Assembly: GCF_003368325.1 (NCBI RefSeq)
Contig: NZ_CP031467.1
Span: 2,666,001-2,730,000 of the forward strand
DNA from: Paraburkholderia caffeinilytica
GTDB lineage: Bacteria; Pseudomonadota; Gammaproteobacteria; Burkholderiales; Burkholderiaceae
Length of the DNA: 64,000 nucleotides
Direction of reading: 5' to 3'
How positions within the stretch are numbered: position 1 is the first letter of the stretch; every line of letters begins with the position of its first letter. The notes below the pieces were generated by a model. It saw only the letters and a program-made list of their open reading frames with translations, was not told the origin of the DNA and ran no database searches. A program made the position numbers and the translations under genes. This document shows, piece by piece, positions 10,453 to 20,059 of this stretch.

Positions 10453-11511
10453 TCAAACGTCGCGGCGCGTCAGCAGCATCGCGTCGCCATAACTGAAGAA
10501 GCGGTAACGCTGTTCGATCGCATGCCGATACGCCGCGCGGATGGTTTCAACGCCCGCGAACGCCGACACCAGCATCAGCAACGTCGACTTCGGCAAATGG
10601 AAATTGGTCACCAGCCGGTCAACCACGCGGAATGGGTAACCGGGCGTGATGAAGATGTCGGTTTCCGTGCTGGCCGCGCCGAGCGGGCGTCCGGCGGCTT
10701 CGGCATCGCGCGCGGCGGCTTCGAGCGCGCGCATCGACGTCGTGCCCACCGCGATCACGCGGTTGCCGCGCGCCCGCGTCGCCGCGATCTTGTCGGCGAG
10801 CGATTGCGGCAGGTGATACCACTCGCTGTGCATCTTGTGTTCGGCCAGATTTTCCACTCGCACCGGCTGGAATGTGCCGGCGCCGACGTGCAGCGTCAGC
10901 GTCGCGCGTTCCACGCCGCGGGCGTCGAGTCGCGCCAGCAGCGCGTCGTCGAAATGCAGGCCGGCGGTGGGCGCGGCCACCGCGCCCGGATTTTGCGCGA
11001 ACACCGTCTGGTAACGGGTTTCGTCGGTTGCGTCGGGATCGTGCTCGATGTACGGCGGCAGCGGCAGGCGGCCGAATTGCTCGATCAGCGTCAGGCAGTC
11101 GTCGGGGAAGTGCAGCGTGTAGAACGGCTCGACGCGTTCGCCGACTGTCACGTCGAACGCGTTGGCGAGACGGATCGTGGTGCCCGGCTGCGGACTCTTG
11201 CTCGCACGGATCTGCGCGAGCGCCGTGCGTTCGCCGGTCAGGCGCTCTACCAGCACTTCGATCTTGCCGCCACTGGCCTTCTGGCCGAGGAAGCGCGCCT
11301 TCAGGACTTTGGTATCGTTGAACACCAGCAGATCGCCGGGCGCGATGCACTCGGGTAACTCGGCAAAACGGCGGTCGATCAGGCGCGCGGCGTCGGGGGC
11401 ATCGGCCGTGTTGGCTACTTCGAGCAGACGGCTGGCGCTGCGCTCGGGCAGCGCGACTTGCGCGATCAGCTCGGGCGGCAGATCGAAATCGAAATCGGAA
11501 AGCGTAAACAT
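10453..11511 (-). CDS. queA: S-adenosylmethionine:tRNA ribosyltransferase-isomerase
   Basis: The 352-residue protein adds the epoxycyclopentane moiety to preQ1-tRNA using SAM as ribosyl donor. Conserved blocks are [12 protein letters not shown] at the N-terminus, [37 protein letters not shown] and [18 protein letters not shown]. An upstream in-frame extension of 151 codons was rejected because the family starts at [10 protein letters not shown]. It lies 290 nt upstream of tgt on the same strand and diverges from recG. Confidence 0.96.
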   Translation of the reverse strand: MFTLSDFDFDLPPELIAQVALPERSASRLLEVANTADAPDAARLIDRRFAELPECIAPGDLLVFNDTKVLKARFLGQKASGGKIEVLVERLTGERTALAQIRASKSPQPGTTIRLANAFDVTVGERVEPFYTLHFPDDCLTLIEQFGRLPLPPYIEHDPDATDETRYQTVFAQNPGAVAAPTAGLHFDDALLARLDARGVERATLTLHVGAGTFQPVRVENLAEHKMHSEWYHLPQSLADKIAATRARGNRVIAVGTTSMRALEAAARDAEAAGRPLGAASTETDIFITPGYPFRVVDRLVTNFHLPKSTLLMLVSAFAGVETIRAAYRHAIEQRYRFFSYGDAMLLTRRDV

Positions 11512-11659
11512 GCGGACGACTGAAAGCGAATTGGGACTGAATTGAGCCGAAGCCGGAGCCGGGCGGCTATGATTGCGGGACGCCGGAGCGGCCCGCGAGC
11601 CCGCGCGCTGATTGGCGGCGACACCTTTGACAGCCGATATTGTACTTGCGAAGCAACCC

Positions 11660-13978
11660 ATGCCTTTGTCCGAACGCCGATTGCCCTCCGCTACCGACGA
11701 AGTGAGCGCCGAGCCGAAGCGCCGCGTCTCGCGGGGCAAGGCAGCGGCGGCGGGCGTCAACGACCTCGCCGCGGGTGCCGCGCTGGAGAGCGGCAAGACC
11801 GCGCGTGAAGGTGGGATTGCCGACCCATTCGGTGACAAGCCCGCCGGCAAATCCGTGGGCAGAGCCACCGGGAAGGCGGCTGCCGAAGCCGGCGCCAAAT
11901 CCACCACCAAACCCGCGGCCAAACCCGTCGACAAGCTCGCCAAACTCGGCCTCACGCGCGACATCGATCTGGTGTTGCATCTGCCGATGCGCTACGAAGA
12001 CGAGACCTCGCTGACGCCGATCGGGCATCTGCTGCCGGGCGGCATCGCGCAAACAGAAGGCGTGGTGTTCGACAACGAGATCGCCTATCGCCCGCGCCGG
12101 CAGTTGCTGGTGAAACTGCGCGACGATGCCGGAGACGAACTCGTTCTCCGCTTTCTGAATTTCTACGGCTCGCAGGTCAAGCAGATGGCGATCGGCGCGC
12201 GGCTGCGCGTGCGCGGCGACGTGCGCGGCGGCTTCTTCGGCGTGGAGATGGTGCACCCGGCAGTGCGTGTGGTGGACGAAGACACGCCACTGCCGCAGGC
12301 GCTCACGCCGGTGTATCCGAGCACGGCAGGCGTGACGCAGGCGTATCTGCGCAAGTCGATCGACAACGCATTGTCGCGCACCTCGTTGCCGGAGCTGCTG
12401 CCCGAGCCGATCGCGCAAGCTTATTTGCAGCCGCTCGGCGTGCCTGCGCTGATGGAGGCGGTGCGCACGCTGCATCACCCGGGTGTGCAGTCCGATGAAA
12501 CCGCGTTGATCGACGGCACGCATCCGGCGTGGGTGCGCATCAAGTTCGAGGAATTGCTGGCGCAGCAGATGTCCTTGAAGCGCGCCCATGACGAGCGCCG
12601 TACGCGTGCGGCGCCGGCCATGCCGCGCCGCAAGCTGGGCGATGAATCGGCGCTGGTGGCGCGTTTGCTGAAGGCGCTGCCGTTTTCGCTGACGGCGGCG
12701 CAAGAGCGCGTGGGTGGCGAGATCGCGCTCGATCTGACGCAGCCTCATCCGATGCAGCGGTTGCTGCAGGGCGATGTCGGCAGCGGCAAGACAATCGTGG
12801 CCGCGCTGGCCGCGGCCCAGGCGATCGACGCCGGCTACCAGGCCGCGCTGATGGCGCCGACCGAAATCCTGGCTGAACAGCACGCGCGCAAATTGCGCGG
12901 CTGGCTGGAGCCGCTCGGCGTAAGCGTCGCGTGGCTCGCCGGCAGTCTGAAGACCAGGGAAAAGCGCGCCGCGATCGAAGCGGCGGCGCTCGGCACCGCG
13001 CAACTCGTCATCGGCACGCACGCGATCATCCAGGACGCGGTCGAGTTTGCGCGGCTGGGCCTTGTGATCGTCGACGAACAGCATCGCTTCGGCGTGGCGC
13101 AGCGCCTCGCCTTGCGCGCCAAGGCGCAGAACGCCGCCGACGGCGCGCACGATTTCCAGCCGCATCAATTGATGATGTCCGCCACGCCGATTCCGCGCAC
13201 GCTGGCGATGACCTACTACGCCGACCTCGATGTCTCGACCATCGACGAATTGCCGCCTGGACGCACGCCGATTCTGACCAAGCTCGTTTCCGACGCACGC
13301 CGCGAGGAGGTGATCGGCCGGGTCCGCGAGGCTGCGCTGACGGGGCGCCAGGTGTACTGGGTGTGTCCGCTGATCGAGGAAAGCGAGACCTTGCAGCTGC
13401 AGACCGCGGTCGAGACCTACGAGACGCTGGTGGCCGCGTTGCCCGAATTGAATGTCGGTCTCGTGCACGGACGTCTCGCGCCGGCGGAGAAGGCTGCCGT
13501 GATGGATGCGTTCACGCGCAACGAGGTGCAGTTGCTGGTGGCGACGACGGTGATCGAAGTGGGCGTCGATGTGCCGAATGCGTCGCTGATGGTGATCGAG
13601 CATGCCGAGCGGTTCGGTCTCGCGCAGTTGCATCAGTTGCGCGGGCGGGTGGGGCGCGGAAGTGCCGCGTCGGTCTGCGTGCTGCTCTATACCGGGCCGC
13701 TGTCGATGACGGCGCGGGCGCGCCTGCAGACCATGCGGGAGACGACTGACGGATTCGAAATCGCCCGGCGCGACCTGGAGATTCGCGGTCCGGGCGAATT
13801 TCTGGGCGCCCGGCAGTCGGGTGCGGCCATGTTGAGATTTGCCGATCTCCAGAATGATCAGTGGCTCATCGAGCCGGCCAGAGAGGCCGCCGCGGCTTTG
13901 CTCGCGACGTATCCGGACGTGGTGATGCAGCATCTGACCCGCTGGCTGGGCGCTCGCGAGCAATATTTGAAGGCCTAG
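11660..13978 (+). CDS. recG: ATP-dependent DNA helicase RecG
   Basis: RecG reverses stalled replication forks and branch-migrates Holliday junctions. The 772-residue form used here starts at ATG 11660; an in-frame TTG at 11612 is possible. Visible parts are the wedge domain, Walker A GDVGSGKT (about residue 371), [12 protein letters not shown] (about 470), [23 protein letters not shown] and QLRGRVGRG. The first 100 or so residues are a low-complexity Ala/Lys/Pro segment ([20 protein letters not shown]) before the family start, making it longer than E. coli RecG (693). It precedes oxyR by 68 nt, a known betaproteobacterial pairing. Confidence 0.95.
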   Translation: MPLSERRLPSATDEVSAEPKRRVSRGKAAAAGVNDLAAGAALESGKTAREGGIADPFGDKPAGKSVGRATGKAAAEAGAKSTTKPAAKPVDKLAKLGLTRDIDLVLHLPMRYEDETSLTPIGHLLPGGIAQTEGVVFDNEIAYRPRRQLLVKLRDDAGDELVLRFLNFYGSQVKQMAIGARLRVRGDVRGGFFGVEMVHPAVRVVDEDTPLPQALTPVYPSTAGVTQAYLRKSIDNALSRTSLPELLPEPIAQAYLQPLGVPALMEAVRTLHHPGVQSDETALIDGTHPAWVRIKFEELLAQQMSLKRAHDERRTRAAPAMPRRKLGDESALVARLLKALPFSLTAAQERVGGEIALDLTQPHPMQRLLQGDVGSGKTIVAALAAAQAIDAGYQAALMAPTEILAEQHARKLRGWLEPLGVSVAWLAGSLKTREKRAAIEAAALGTAQLVIGTHAIIQDAVEFARLGLVIVDEQHRFGVAQRLALRAKAQNAADGAHDFQPHQLMMSATPIPRTLAMTYYADLDVSTIDELPPGRTPILTKLVSDARREEVIGRVREAALTGRQVYWVCPLIEESETLQLQTAVETYETLVAALPELNVGLVHGRLAPAEKAAVMDAFTRNEVQLLVATTVIEVGVDVPNASLMVIEHAERFGLAQLHQLRGRVGRGSAASVCVLLYTGPLSMTARARLQTMRETTDGFEIARRDLEIRGPGEFLGARQSGAAMLRFADLQNDQWLIEPAREAAAALLATYPDVVMQHLTRWLGAREQYLKA

Positions 13979-13991
13979 GTTGGCGAACCGA

Positions 13992-14022
13992 CCCTATCGG
14001 TGTATAACTAGAACCTATCGAA
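13992..14022 (+). promoter_or_regulatory. probable OxyR autoregulatory site upstream of oxyR
   Basis: The word cctatcg occurs twice, at 13993-13999 and 14014-14020, 21 nt or two helical turns apart. Between and over them lies ataactagaacctat, close to the OxyR half-site pattern ATAG-n-T-nnn-A-n-CTAT. The same cctatcgaa word recurs in the inverted repeat before the catalase block. OxyR binding is inferred. Confidence 0.5.
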
Positions 14023-14046
14023 CTCATCGCACTGATTGGTCCCCCA

Positions 14047-15006
14047 ATGACGCTCACCGAATTGAAATATATCGTCGCGGTTGCCCGCGAGCGGCACTTC
14101 GGCCGGGCCGCCGAAGCGTGTTTCGTTAGCCAGCCGACCTTGTCGGTGGCAATCAAAAAGCTCGAAGACGAGCTCAACGTCCAGATTTTCGAGCGCGGCA
14201 CCAGCGAAGTCAGTGTCACGCCGATCGGCGAACAGATCGTCACGCAAGCGCAGCGCGTCCTCGAGCAAACGCTCGCCATCAAAGAGATCGCGAAACAGGG
14301 CAAAGACCCGCTGGTCGGGCCGTTGCGCCTCGGCGTCATCTATACGATCGGGCCGTATCTCCTGCCTACGCTCGTCAAACAGATGATCCAGCGCGTTCCG
14401 CAGATGCCGCTGATGCTGCAGGAAAATTACACGGTCAAGCTGATCGAACTGCTCAAACAGGGCGAAATCGACGTCGCCATCATGGCACTGCCGTTCCCGG
14501 AAACGGGTCTCATGCAACGCCCGCTCTATGACGAACCGTTTGTCGTCGCCCTGCCTTCCGGTCACGCGTGGGAAAACCGCACGAAGATCGACGCCGAGGA
14601 TCTGAAGCAGGAAACCATGCTGCTGCTCGGCAGCGGGCACTGCTTCCGCGACCACGTGCTGGGCGTCTGTCCGGAACTGATGCGTTTCTCGCAGAACGCG
14701 GACGGCATCCAGAAGACCTTCGAAGGTTCGTCGCTGGAAACCATCCGTCATATGGTGGCGAGCGGCGTCGGTATTACCGTGCTGCCGCGCATGTCGGTGC
14801 AGGAGGTCAAGCCGCACGCCGGCGGTATCGACGCGGGTCTGCTCAGCTATGTCGCCTTCGACGAGCCGGTGCCGGATCGCCGCGTCGTGCTTGCCTGGCG
14901 CAAGAGCTTCACGCGGATGCCCGCGATCGACGCCATTTGCGACGCCATCAACGCCTGCGATCTGACGGGCGTCAAAAAGCTCGATCTGCCTGTCGCCGTC
15001 AATTAA
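14047..15006 (+). CDS. oxyR: hydrogen peroxide-inducible genes activator OxyR
   Basis: This 319-residue LysR-type regulator has an N-terminal winged helix (YIVAVARERHFGRAAEACFVSQPTLSVAIKKLE) and a substrate-binding-like domain. The redox pair C199 and C208 sits in GHCFRDHVLGVC, at the same residue numbers as in E. coli OxyR, so peroxide sensing by disulphide formation is very likely intact. Downstream on the same strand are a catalase and dps, classic OxyR targets. CCTATCG repeats just upstream suggest autoregulation. Confidence 0.96.
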   Translation: MTLTELKYIVAVARERHFGRAAEACFVSQPTLSVAIKKLEDELNVQIFERGTSEVSVTPIGEQIVTQAQRVLEQTLAIKEIAKQGKDPLVGPLRLGVIYTIGPYLLPTLVKQMIQRVPQMPLMLQENYTVKLIELLKQGEIDVAIMALPFPETGLMQRPLYDEPFVVALPSGHAWENRTKIDAEDLKQETMLLLGSGHCFRDHVLGVCPELMRFSQNADGIQKTFEGSSLETIRHMVASGVGITVLPRMSVQEVKPHAGGIDAGLLSYVAFDEPVPDRRVVLAWRKSFTRMPAIDAICDAINACDLTGVKKLDLPVAVN

Positions 15007-15090
15007 AGGGCCACGCCCGCACCCAGGCCGGACCGCCGCGCACTCTCTGCGCGCCGGTTCGGCGGCGCCCAAGGCGCCGATGGTCGCAAT

Positions 15091-15145
15091 CCCTATCGAA
15101 TAGATATAATTAATCAAACACGATAATTCGATAGGGTTGTTATAG
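15091..15145 (+). promoter_or_regulatory. AT-rich operator/promoter region with inverted repeat upstream of the catalase block
   Basis: A perfect 11-bp inverted repeat, ccctatcgaat (15091-15101) and attcgataggg (15126-15136), brackets a strongly AT-rich stretch in otherwise GC-rich DNA. CTAT and ATAG quartets, the units recognised by OxyR, occur in both arms and again at 15141 (tatag). A -10-like tatagt follows. It precedes the small ORF at 15190 and the catalase gene, so it is the likely OxyR-controlled promoter. Confidence 0.55.
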
Positions 15146-15189
15146 TTTCCTCCATGGATCGCCCGATCCCACCAGACCCGGAGGAAATC

Positions 15190-15339
15190 ATGACGCAATC
15201 GAACTCGCAACCAGTCCAAACCGTCGCCACCCAACCGGCTCGTATCGCCACCGGCAGCACCGGCACTTTCGCCGCTTCGGTGCGCAGCATACGCACGGTC
15301 GCCGTGTCCTTGCTGGTCGATCGGGCCTTGTCCGCATAA
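15190..15339 (+). CDS. small hypothetical protein (49 aa) between oxyR and catalase
   Basis: The 49-residue ORF starts with ATG preceded by GGAGGAAATC, one of the strongest Shine-Dalgarno sites in the window. The first half is Ser/Gln/Thr-rich ([16 protein letters not shown]); the second half is an amphipathic or weakly hydrophobic stretch with three arginines ([20 protein letters not shown]). I do not recognise a family. Its place just downstream of the putative OxyR operator and 70 nt before the catalase suggests co-transcription. It could be a leader peptide or a small stress protein. Confidence 0.55.
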   Translation: MTQSNSQPVQTVATQPARIATGSTGTFAASVRSIRTVAVSLLVDRALSA

Positions 15340-15409
15340 GCCGTCAGCATCGGCGCGCCGCACCTCTCCCCACATTTCGTTTCCGATAAAAGCCACTCAG
15401 GAGTCACGC

Positions 15410-16864
15410 ATGTCCGAACGTAAGCTCACCAATGCAGCCGGCGCACCCATCGCCGACAACCAGAATTCGATGACCGCCGGCGCGCGCGGTCCGGTCGTCT
15501 TGCAAGACGTCTGGCTGCTCGAAAAACTCGCTCATTTCGACCGTGAAGTGATTCCGGAACGCCGCGTTCATGCCAAAGGTTCGGGCGCATTCGGCACGCT
15601 GAAGGTCACGCACGACATCTCGCGTTTCACGAAGGCGAAAGTGTTCGCCGAGGTCGGCAAGGACACGCCGGTCTTCATGCGATTCTCGACGGTGGCGGGC
15701 GAACGCGGCGCCGCCGACGCGGAACGCGACGTGCGCGGTTTCTCCATCAAGTTCTACACGGAGGAAGGCAACTGGGACGTGGTCGGCAATAACACGCCGG
15801 TGTTCTTCATCCGCGATCCGCTGAAGTTCCCGGACTTCATCCACACGCAAAAGCGCGACCCGTACACCAACATGCGCAGCAATGTCGCGGCGTGGGATTT
15901 CTGGTCGCGCCATCCGGAGTCGCTGCATCAGGTCACCATCCTGATGAGCGATCGTGGAATTCCGCAGAACTACCGCCAGATGCACGGTTTCGGCTCGCAC
16001 ACGTACTCGTTCATCAACGCGAACAATGAGCGCTTCTGGGTGAAGTTCCACTTCAAGTCGATGCAGGGCGTTGAGAACTTTACCGATGCCGAAGCGGCGC
16101 AAGTGGTCGCACAGAATCGTGAAAGCGCGCAACACGATCTGCTCACGAGCATCGAGGCAGGCAACTTCCCGAGATGGCGTTTTGCCATTCAGGTGATGCC
16201 GGAAGCGGAAGCCGCCGCCTATCGCTTCAATCCATTCGACATCACGAAGGTGTGGTCGCAGAAGGATTACCCGTTGATCGACGTCGGCACGATCGAGTTG
16301 AACCGCAACGCGGCGAACTACTTCGCGGACGTGGAGCAGGCAGCATTCACGCCGGCCAACGTGGTGCCGGGGATCGGCTTCTCGCCGGACCGTCTGTTGC
16401 AAGGCCGTTTGTTCTCGTATGGCGACACGCAGCGCTATCGTCTCGGCGTCAATCACCATCAGATTCCGGTGAATGCACCGCGCTGCCCGGTCCACCATTC
16501 GTTTCATCGCGACGGCGCGATGCGCACGGACGGCAACCTCGGCGGCAATGTGAACTACGAGCCGAATCGCTTCGGCGACTTCGCGCAGGACAGCAACGCG
16601 GCGGAGCCGCCGCTCGCAGCGGGCACGGTCGATCGCTACGATCATCGGCTGGACGAGGACTACTACACGCAGCCGGGCATGTTGTTTGCGCTCTTCGATG
16701 CGGCACAGCGTCAGCGGTTGTTCGACAACATTGCGCGCCATATCGACGGTGTGCCGCAAGAGATCGTCGCGCGTCAGATCGAGCATTTCCGCCGTGCCGA
16801 TCCGGCCTATGCGGAAGGCGTGATCGCCGCGATAGCCGAACTCGCCGAAGGCGGCAAGAAGTAA
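15410..16864 (+). CDS. katA: monofunctional haem catalase (small-subunit clade)
   Basis: The 484-residue enzyme dismutates hydrogen peroxide in the cytoplasm. Catalytic H54 lies in [12 protein letters not shown]127 in GNNTPVFF, and the proximal haem ligand Y337 in [14 protein letters not shown]. Length fits small-subunit catalases; no C-terminal flavodoxin-like domain is present. AGGAG lies 8 nt before the ATG. It follows oxyR and an AT-rich inverted repeat and precedes dps. The clade symbol is uncertain (katA or katB usage varies between genomes). Confidence 0.94.
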   Translation: MSERKLTNAAGAPIADNQNSMTAGARGPVVLQDVWLLEKLAHFDREVIPERRVHAKGSGAFGTLKVTHDISRFTKAKVFAEVGKDTPVFMRFSTVAGERGAADAERDVRGFSIKFYTEEGNWDVVGNNTPVFFIRDPLKFPDFIHTQKRDPYTNMRSNVAAWDFWSRHPESLHQVTILMSDRGIPQNYRQMHGFGSHTYSFINANNERFWVKFHFKSMQGVENFTDAEAAQVVAQNRESAQHDLLTSIEAGNFPRWRFAIQVMPEAEAAAYRFNPFDITKVWSQKDYPLIDVGTIELNRNAANYFADVEQAAFTPANVVPGIGFSPDRLLQGRLFSYGDTQRYRLGVNHHQIPVNAPRCPVHHSFHRDGAMRTDGNLGGNVNYEPNRFGDFAQDSNAAEPPLAAGTVDRYDHRLDEDYYTQPGMLFALFDAAQRQRLFDNIARHIDGVPQEIVARQIEHFRRADPAYAEGVIAAIAELAEGGKK

Positions 16865-16944
16865 TCAGTCGAAGTGAGTCGATGCAGCAGGGCGGGGCGC
16901 AACGGGGCCCCGCCGGTATTGATACGAATCGAGGAAGCACGATC

Positions 16945-17106
16945 ATGATCCAGATGATGATGTCCACCATTGGCGGCTCGTCGGCCGCCCGCGGCACGCA
17001 CCGGCACCACGCATCGATGCTGCGCAAGGCCGTGGGATTCGCGATCGTCCTGAGCGGACTCGTGGTGATCGTTGCGCAAGCCGTGCAACATGCGCTCGGT
17101 GGGTGA
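16945..17106 (+). CDS. small single-span membrane protein (53 aa) between catalase and dps
   Basis: The ORF begins at ATG 16945 with GAGGAAG 7 nt upstream. The protein has a Met-rich start (IQMMMSTIGG), a basic His/Arg patch (RGTHRHHASMLRK) and one transmembrane helix (AVGFAIVLSGLVVIVAQAV) ending near the C-terminus, so the basic segment should face the cytoplasm. It lies 80 nt after the catalase and 154 nt before dps. No family is recognised. It may assist peroxide defence by association only. Confidence 0.6.
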   Translation: MIQMMMSTIGGSSAARGTHRHHASMLRKAVGFAIVLSGLVVIVAQAVQHALGG

Positions 17107-17260
17107 TTGAACGGCAGGCCGTGGGTGCCGCGAGCGACCACGCGTCACACGAACGCAACGGCTTTCCAGGCTAAACTGGCGGGCGTTCGGCGCGCCGGCT
17201 TTGCTATCCGCGCGCCGTCACTCTACCGATCGGTTCGTATCGCTCTTCAAAGGAGTCATC

Positions 17261-17749
17261 ATGGCCAAGAAAGAAACCGTACAGCACGTCAATATCGGCA
17301 TCAGCGACAAGGATCGCAAGAAGATTGCGGAAGGTCTGTCGCGATTGCTCGCCGACACCTACACCCTCTACCTGAAAACCCACAACTTCCACTGGAACGT
17401 GACGGGTCCGATGTTCAACACGCTGCATCTGATGTTCGAAACGCAGTACAACGAGTTGTCGCTCGCGGTCGATTCGATCGCTGAACGTATTCGCGCACTG
17501 GGCGTGCATGCGCCGGGCAGCTACAAGGAATTCGCGAAGCTGTCGTCGATTCCGGAAGCGGACGGCGTGCCGGGTGCGGAAGACATGATCCGCCAACTGG
17601 TGGAAGGTCAGGAAGCCGTGGTGCGCACCGCGCGCGCGATTTTCCCGTCGACGGAAGCCGCCAACGACGAGCCGACCGCCGACCTGCTGACGCAACGCAT
17701 GCAGACGCATGAAAAGACCGCGTGGATGCTGCGCTCCATGCTGGCTTGA
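17261..17749 (+). CDS. dps: DNA-binding ferritin-like protein Dps
   Basis: The 162-residue protein forms a 12-mer that oxidises and stores Fe(II) and coats DNA during stress. The ferroxidase motif [18 protein letters not shown] holds H41 and H44, and the partner acidic residues are in [10 protein letters not shown]. The short lysine-containing N-terminus ([12 protein letters not shown]) is typical. AAAGGAG sits 7 nt before the ATG. It closes the oxyR-catalase-dps block and is followed by a strong terminator. Control by OxyR is probable from the context. Confidence 0.95.
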   Translation: MAKKETVQHVNIGISDKDRKKIAEGLSRLLADTYTLYLKTHNFHWNVTGPMFNTLHLMFETQYNELSLAVDSIAERIRALGVHAPGSYKEFAKLSSIPEADGVPGAEDMIRQLVEGQEAVVRTARAIFPSTEAANDEPTADLLTQRMQTHEKTAWMLRSMLA

Positions 17750-17831
17750 ATGCCCTGGCGTTCCGGGCGTAGTGCCCGGAATTTCAGCGCCGTGCCTGAG
17801 CGTGGCGTTGAATCGTTGAATGGCAACACCA

Positions 17832-17866
17832 ACAAAGCCTCCCTTTGCGGGAGGCTTTGTTTTTTT
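17832..17866 (+). terminator. intrinsic terminator downstream of dps
   Basis: A 12-bp perfect stem (acaaagcctccc at 17832-17843 with gggaggctttgt at 17849-17860) has a five-base loop and is followed by a run of seven T. It lies 82 nt after dps. The rest of 17750-18036, up to ubiA, shows no gene. Confidence 0.92.
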
Positions 17867-18036
17867 GAGGTGCAGGTTTTCGGCTGTGAGCTTCGGGGTT
17901 CAACTCGGACCTGGCGTTGGTCTTGATGCTGGTTTCGGTTTTGGCGCTCGGCATTTTCGCCTTGCTTGCCCGAAGGCTGCCTGACGTCCGCATCCCGTAA
18001 AATAGCGGCACTGTCTGCACTTCACCGAATCCGCCC

Positions 18037-18900
18037 ATGTTCGCCCGACTTCCCCTGTATCTGCGCCTCGTCCGCATGGACAAGCCGATCGGCAGCCTGC
18101 TGCTGCTGTGGCCGACGCTCAACGCGCTGTGGATCGCGTCCAACGGTCATCCGTCGTGGCCGCTGCTGGCGATCTTTACGGTGGGTACGGTGTTGATGCG
18201 CTCGGCGGGTTGCGCGATCAACGACTACGCCGATCGCGACTTCGATCGCTACGTGAAGCGCACGGAAAACCGGCCGATCACCTCGGGCAAGATCAAGGCA
18301 TGGGAAGCGGTGGCGCTGGCGGCCGGCTTGTCGCTGCTAGCCTTTCTGCTGATTCTGCCGCTGAATACGCTGACCAAGGAGTTGTCGGTGGCGGCGCTGT
18401 TCGTTGCCGGTTCGTATCCGTTCACGAAGCGCTTCTTTGCGATTCCGCAGGCTTATCTGGGCATCGCGTTCGGCTTCGGCATTCCGATGGCGTTCGCCGC
18501 AGTTCAGGATCACGTGCCGATGCTCGCGTGGGTCATGCTGCTGGCCAACGTGTTCTGGTCGGTTGCGTACGACACGGAATACGCGATGGTCGATCGCGAC
18601 GACGACATCAAGATCGGCATCCGCACGTCGGCGCTGACGTTCGGCCGCTTCGACGTGGCGGCGATCATGCTGTGCTATGCGGTGACGCTGGGAATTTACG
18701 TCGGCATCGGCATGATGCTCGGCTTTGGCGTGTTGTATTGGCTGGGATGGGCGGCGGCGGCGGGTTGCGCGATCTATCACTACACGCTGATCCGCAATCG
18801 CGAGCGCATGGCGTGCTTCGCGGCGTTCCGTCATAACAACTGGCTGGGCGGCGCGTTGTTTGTCGGCATTGCCGCGCATTACGCTGCTGCTTCGTTGTAG
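18037..18900 (+). CDS. ubiA: 4-hydroxybenzoate octaprenyltransferase
   Basis: UbiA attaches the polyprenyl tail to 4-hydroxybenzoate in ubiquinone synthesis, in the inner membrane. The 287-residue protein has about eight transmembrane helices and the two Asp-rich diphosphate/Mg motifs NDYADRDFD (around residue 62) and [12 protein letters not shown] (around residue 180). It begins [32 protein letters not shown], typical for the family. It is transcribed alone, converging on proC. Confidence 0.95.
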   Translation: MFARLPLYLRLVRMDKPIGSLLLLWPTLNALWIASNGHPSWPLLAIFTVGTVLMRSAGCAINDYADRDFDRYVKRTENRPITSGKIKAWEAVALAAGLSLLAFLLILPLNTLTKELSVAALFVAGSYPFTKRFFAIPQAYLGIAFGFGIPMAFAAVQDHVPMLAWVMLLANVFWSVAYDTEYAMVDRDDDIKIGIRTSALTFGRFDVAAIMLCYAVTLGIYVGIGMMLGFGVLYWLGWAAAAGCAIYHYTLIRNRERMACFAAFRHNNWLGGALFVGIAAHYAAASL

Positions 18901-19083
18901 TTCTTCTGGTTTTTTTCATGGCTCGCGCCATAGAAGCCGGCTTGTTTTAATTCTTCCGCGCTTCTTCATACCCCGGCCATATAAGCTACTTTGGTTTGAA
19001 CCGCGCCGAGCAGCCCCTCTTGCGGCGCGGACGCCGCCCGGGTTCTATCCGGGGCGCAGCGTCGCTTTACGTACACTCCTTCC

Positions 19084-19175
19084 AGACGGCCAGACGGCCA
19101 GACGGCCAGACGGCCAGACGGCCAGACGGCCAGCCGCCAAGCGCCAAGCGCCAAGGGCCAAGCGCCAAGCGCCAG
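19084..19175. repeat. two adjacent short tandem repeats (8-bp and 7-bp units)
   Basis: Six exact copies of AGACGGCC (19084-19131) are followed at once by five copies of the 7-mer GCCAAGC (19136-19170, one with a terminal G) plus a partial unit. They lie in the 288-nt convergent spacer between ubiA and proC (18901-19188), which has no gene. Such slippage-prone tracts are likely to vary in copy number between strains. Confidence 0.95.
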
Positions 19176-19188
19176 CCACCAACCGCGC

Positions 19189-20004
19189 TTACAGCTTGCC
19201 GAACTCGTCGCCCATTTCCCTGGCGCGTGCATCGGCGGCGAGTACGCCGCGCACAATCGCGTCCTTGATCCCGCTAGCGTCGAACGACGTCAGCGCGGCC
19301 GCCGTGGTGCCACCCTTCGACGTCACCCGTTCGCGCAGCAGGCTCGGCGGCTCGTCCGAGTTCGCGGCCAATTGTGCCGCACCGGTGAAGGTCGCGACGG
19401 CCAACGCGCGGCCTTGCGCTTCATCCATGCCGAGCTGGCGCGCGGCCTCCTGCAACGCTTCGATGAAATAAAACACGTAAGCGGGGCCACTGCCCGAGAT
19501 CGCGGTGACGGCGTCGATCTTCGCTTCGTCGTCGAACCAGACGGTTTCACCGACTGCGCCCAGCACCTGCGATGCGAGCGCGCGGCCGGCTTCGTCGACG
19601 CTGCCGGTCGCAACCAGGCCCGTGACGCCCATGCCGATCAGCGCCGGCGTATTCGGCATGACGCGCACGATGCGCGCGTGGCCGTTCAGCCAGCGCGACA
19701 TGTCATCCATGCGAATGCCCGCGACGATGCTGATCGCCAGTTGCGGCGCCGTCAGATACGGCGCCAGCGCCTCGGCGACGCTCTTCAGGATCTGCGGCTT
19801 CACCGCCAGCACGACGGCATCGTACGACGCGAGCGCGGCGTCCGCGGCAGCGCCGGTCTTGATGCCGAATTGCTGCTCGTTGCGTTTGCGCGCGTCTTCG
19901 TTGGGGTCGATTGCGTACAGGTCAGCGGGCGCGACGCCGCGCTTGATGAGACCGCCGATCAACGCCGCAGCCATATTGCCGCCGCCGATAAAAGCAATTT
20001 TCAT
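19189..20004 (-). CDS. proC: pyrroline-5-carboxylate reductase
   Basis: ProC makes the last step of proline synthesis, reducing pyrroline-5-carboxylate with NAD(P)H. The 271-residue protein starts MKIAFIGGGNMAAALIGGL (Rossmann dinucleotide site) and has RVMPNTPALIGMG, ISGSGPAYVFYFIEAL, and the ERVTSKGGTTAAAL motif near the C-terminus. A longer upstream in-frame extension was rejected since the family begins at MKIAFIG. It follows yggS by 55 nt, a very common pair. Confidence 0.96.
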   Translation of the reverse strand: MKIAFIGGGNMAAALIGGLIKRGVAPADLYAIDPNEDARKRNEQQFGIKTGAAADAALASYDAVVLAVKPQILKSVAEALAPYLTAPQLAISIVAGIRMDDMSRWLNGHARIVRVMPNTPALIGMGVTGLVATGSVDEAGRALASQVLGAVGETVWFDDEAKIDAVTAISGSGPAYVFYFIEALQEAARQLGMDEAQGRALAVATFTGAAQLAANSDEPPSLLRERVTSKGGTTAAALTSFDASGIKDAIVRGVLAADARAREMGDEFGKL

Positions 20005-20059
20005 GATGTTCCGAAAGAAGTGCCGTGAGGTGTCGAGAAAAGGAAAAGGCCTGAAACGG

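Noticed and set aside
11567..13963. 798-codon minus-strand ORF opposite recG
   Set aside because: It is a shadow of recG with compositionally biased translation and no domain motif.
14008..15396. 462-codon minus-strand ORF over oxyR and its downstream spacer
   Set aside because: It is a shadow of oxyR running on into non-coding DNA, with no ribosome site and no recognisable domain.
19084..19170. Tandem repeats considered as a CRISPR-like array
   Set aside because: Units are 7-8 bp with no spacers and no cas genes nearby; simple slippage repeats explain them.
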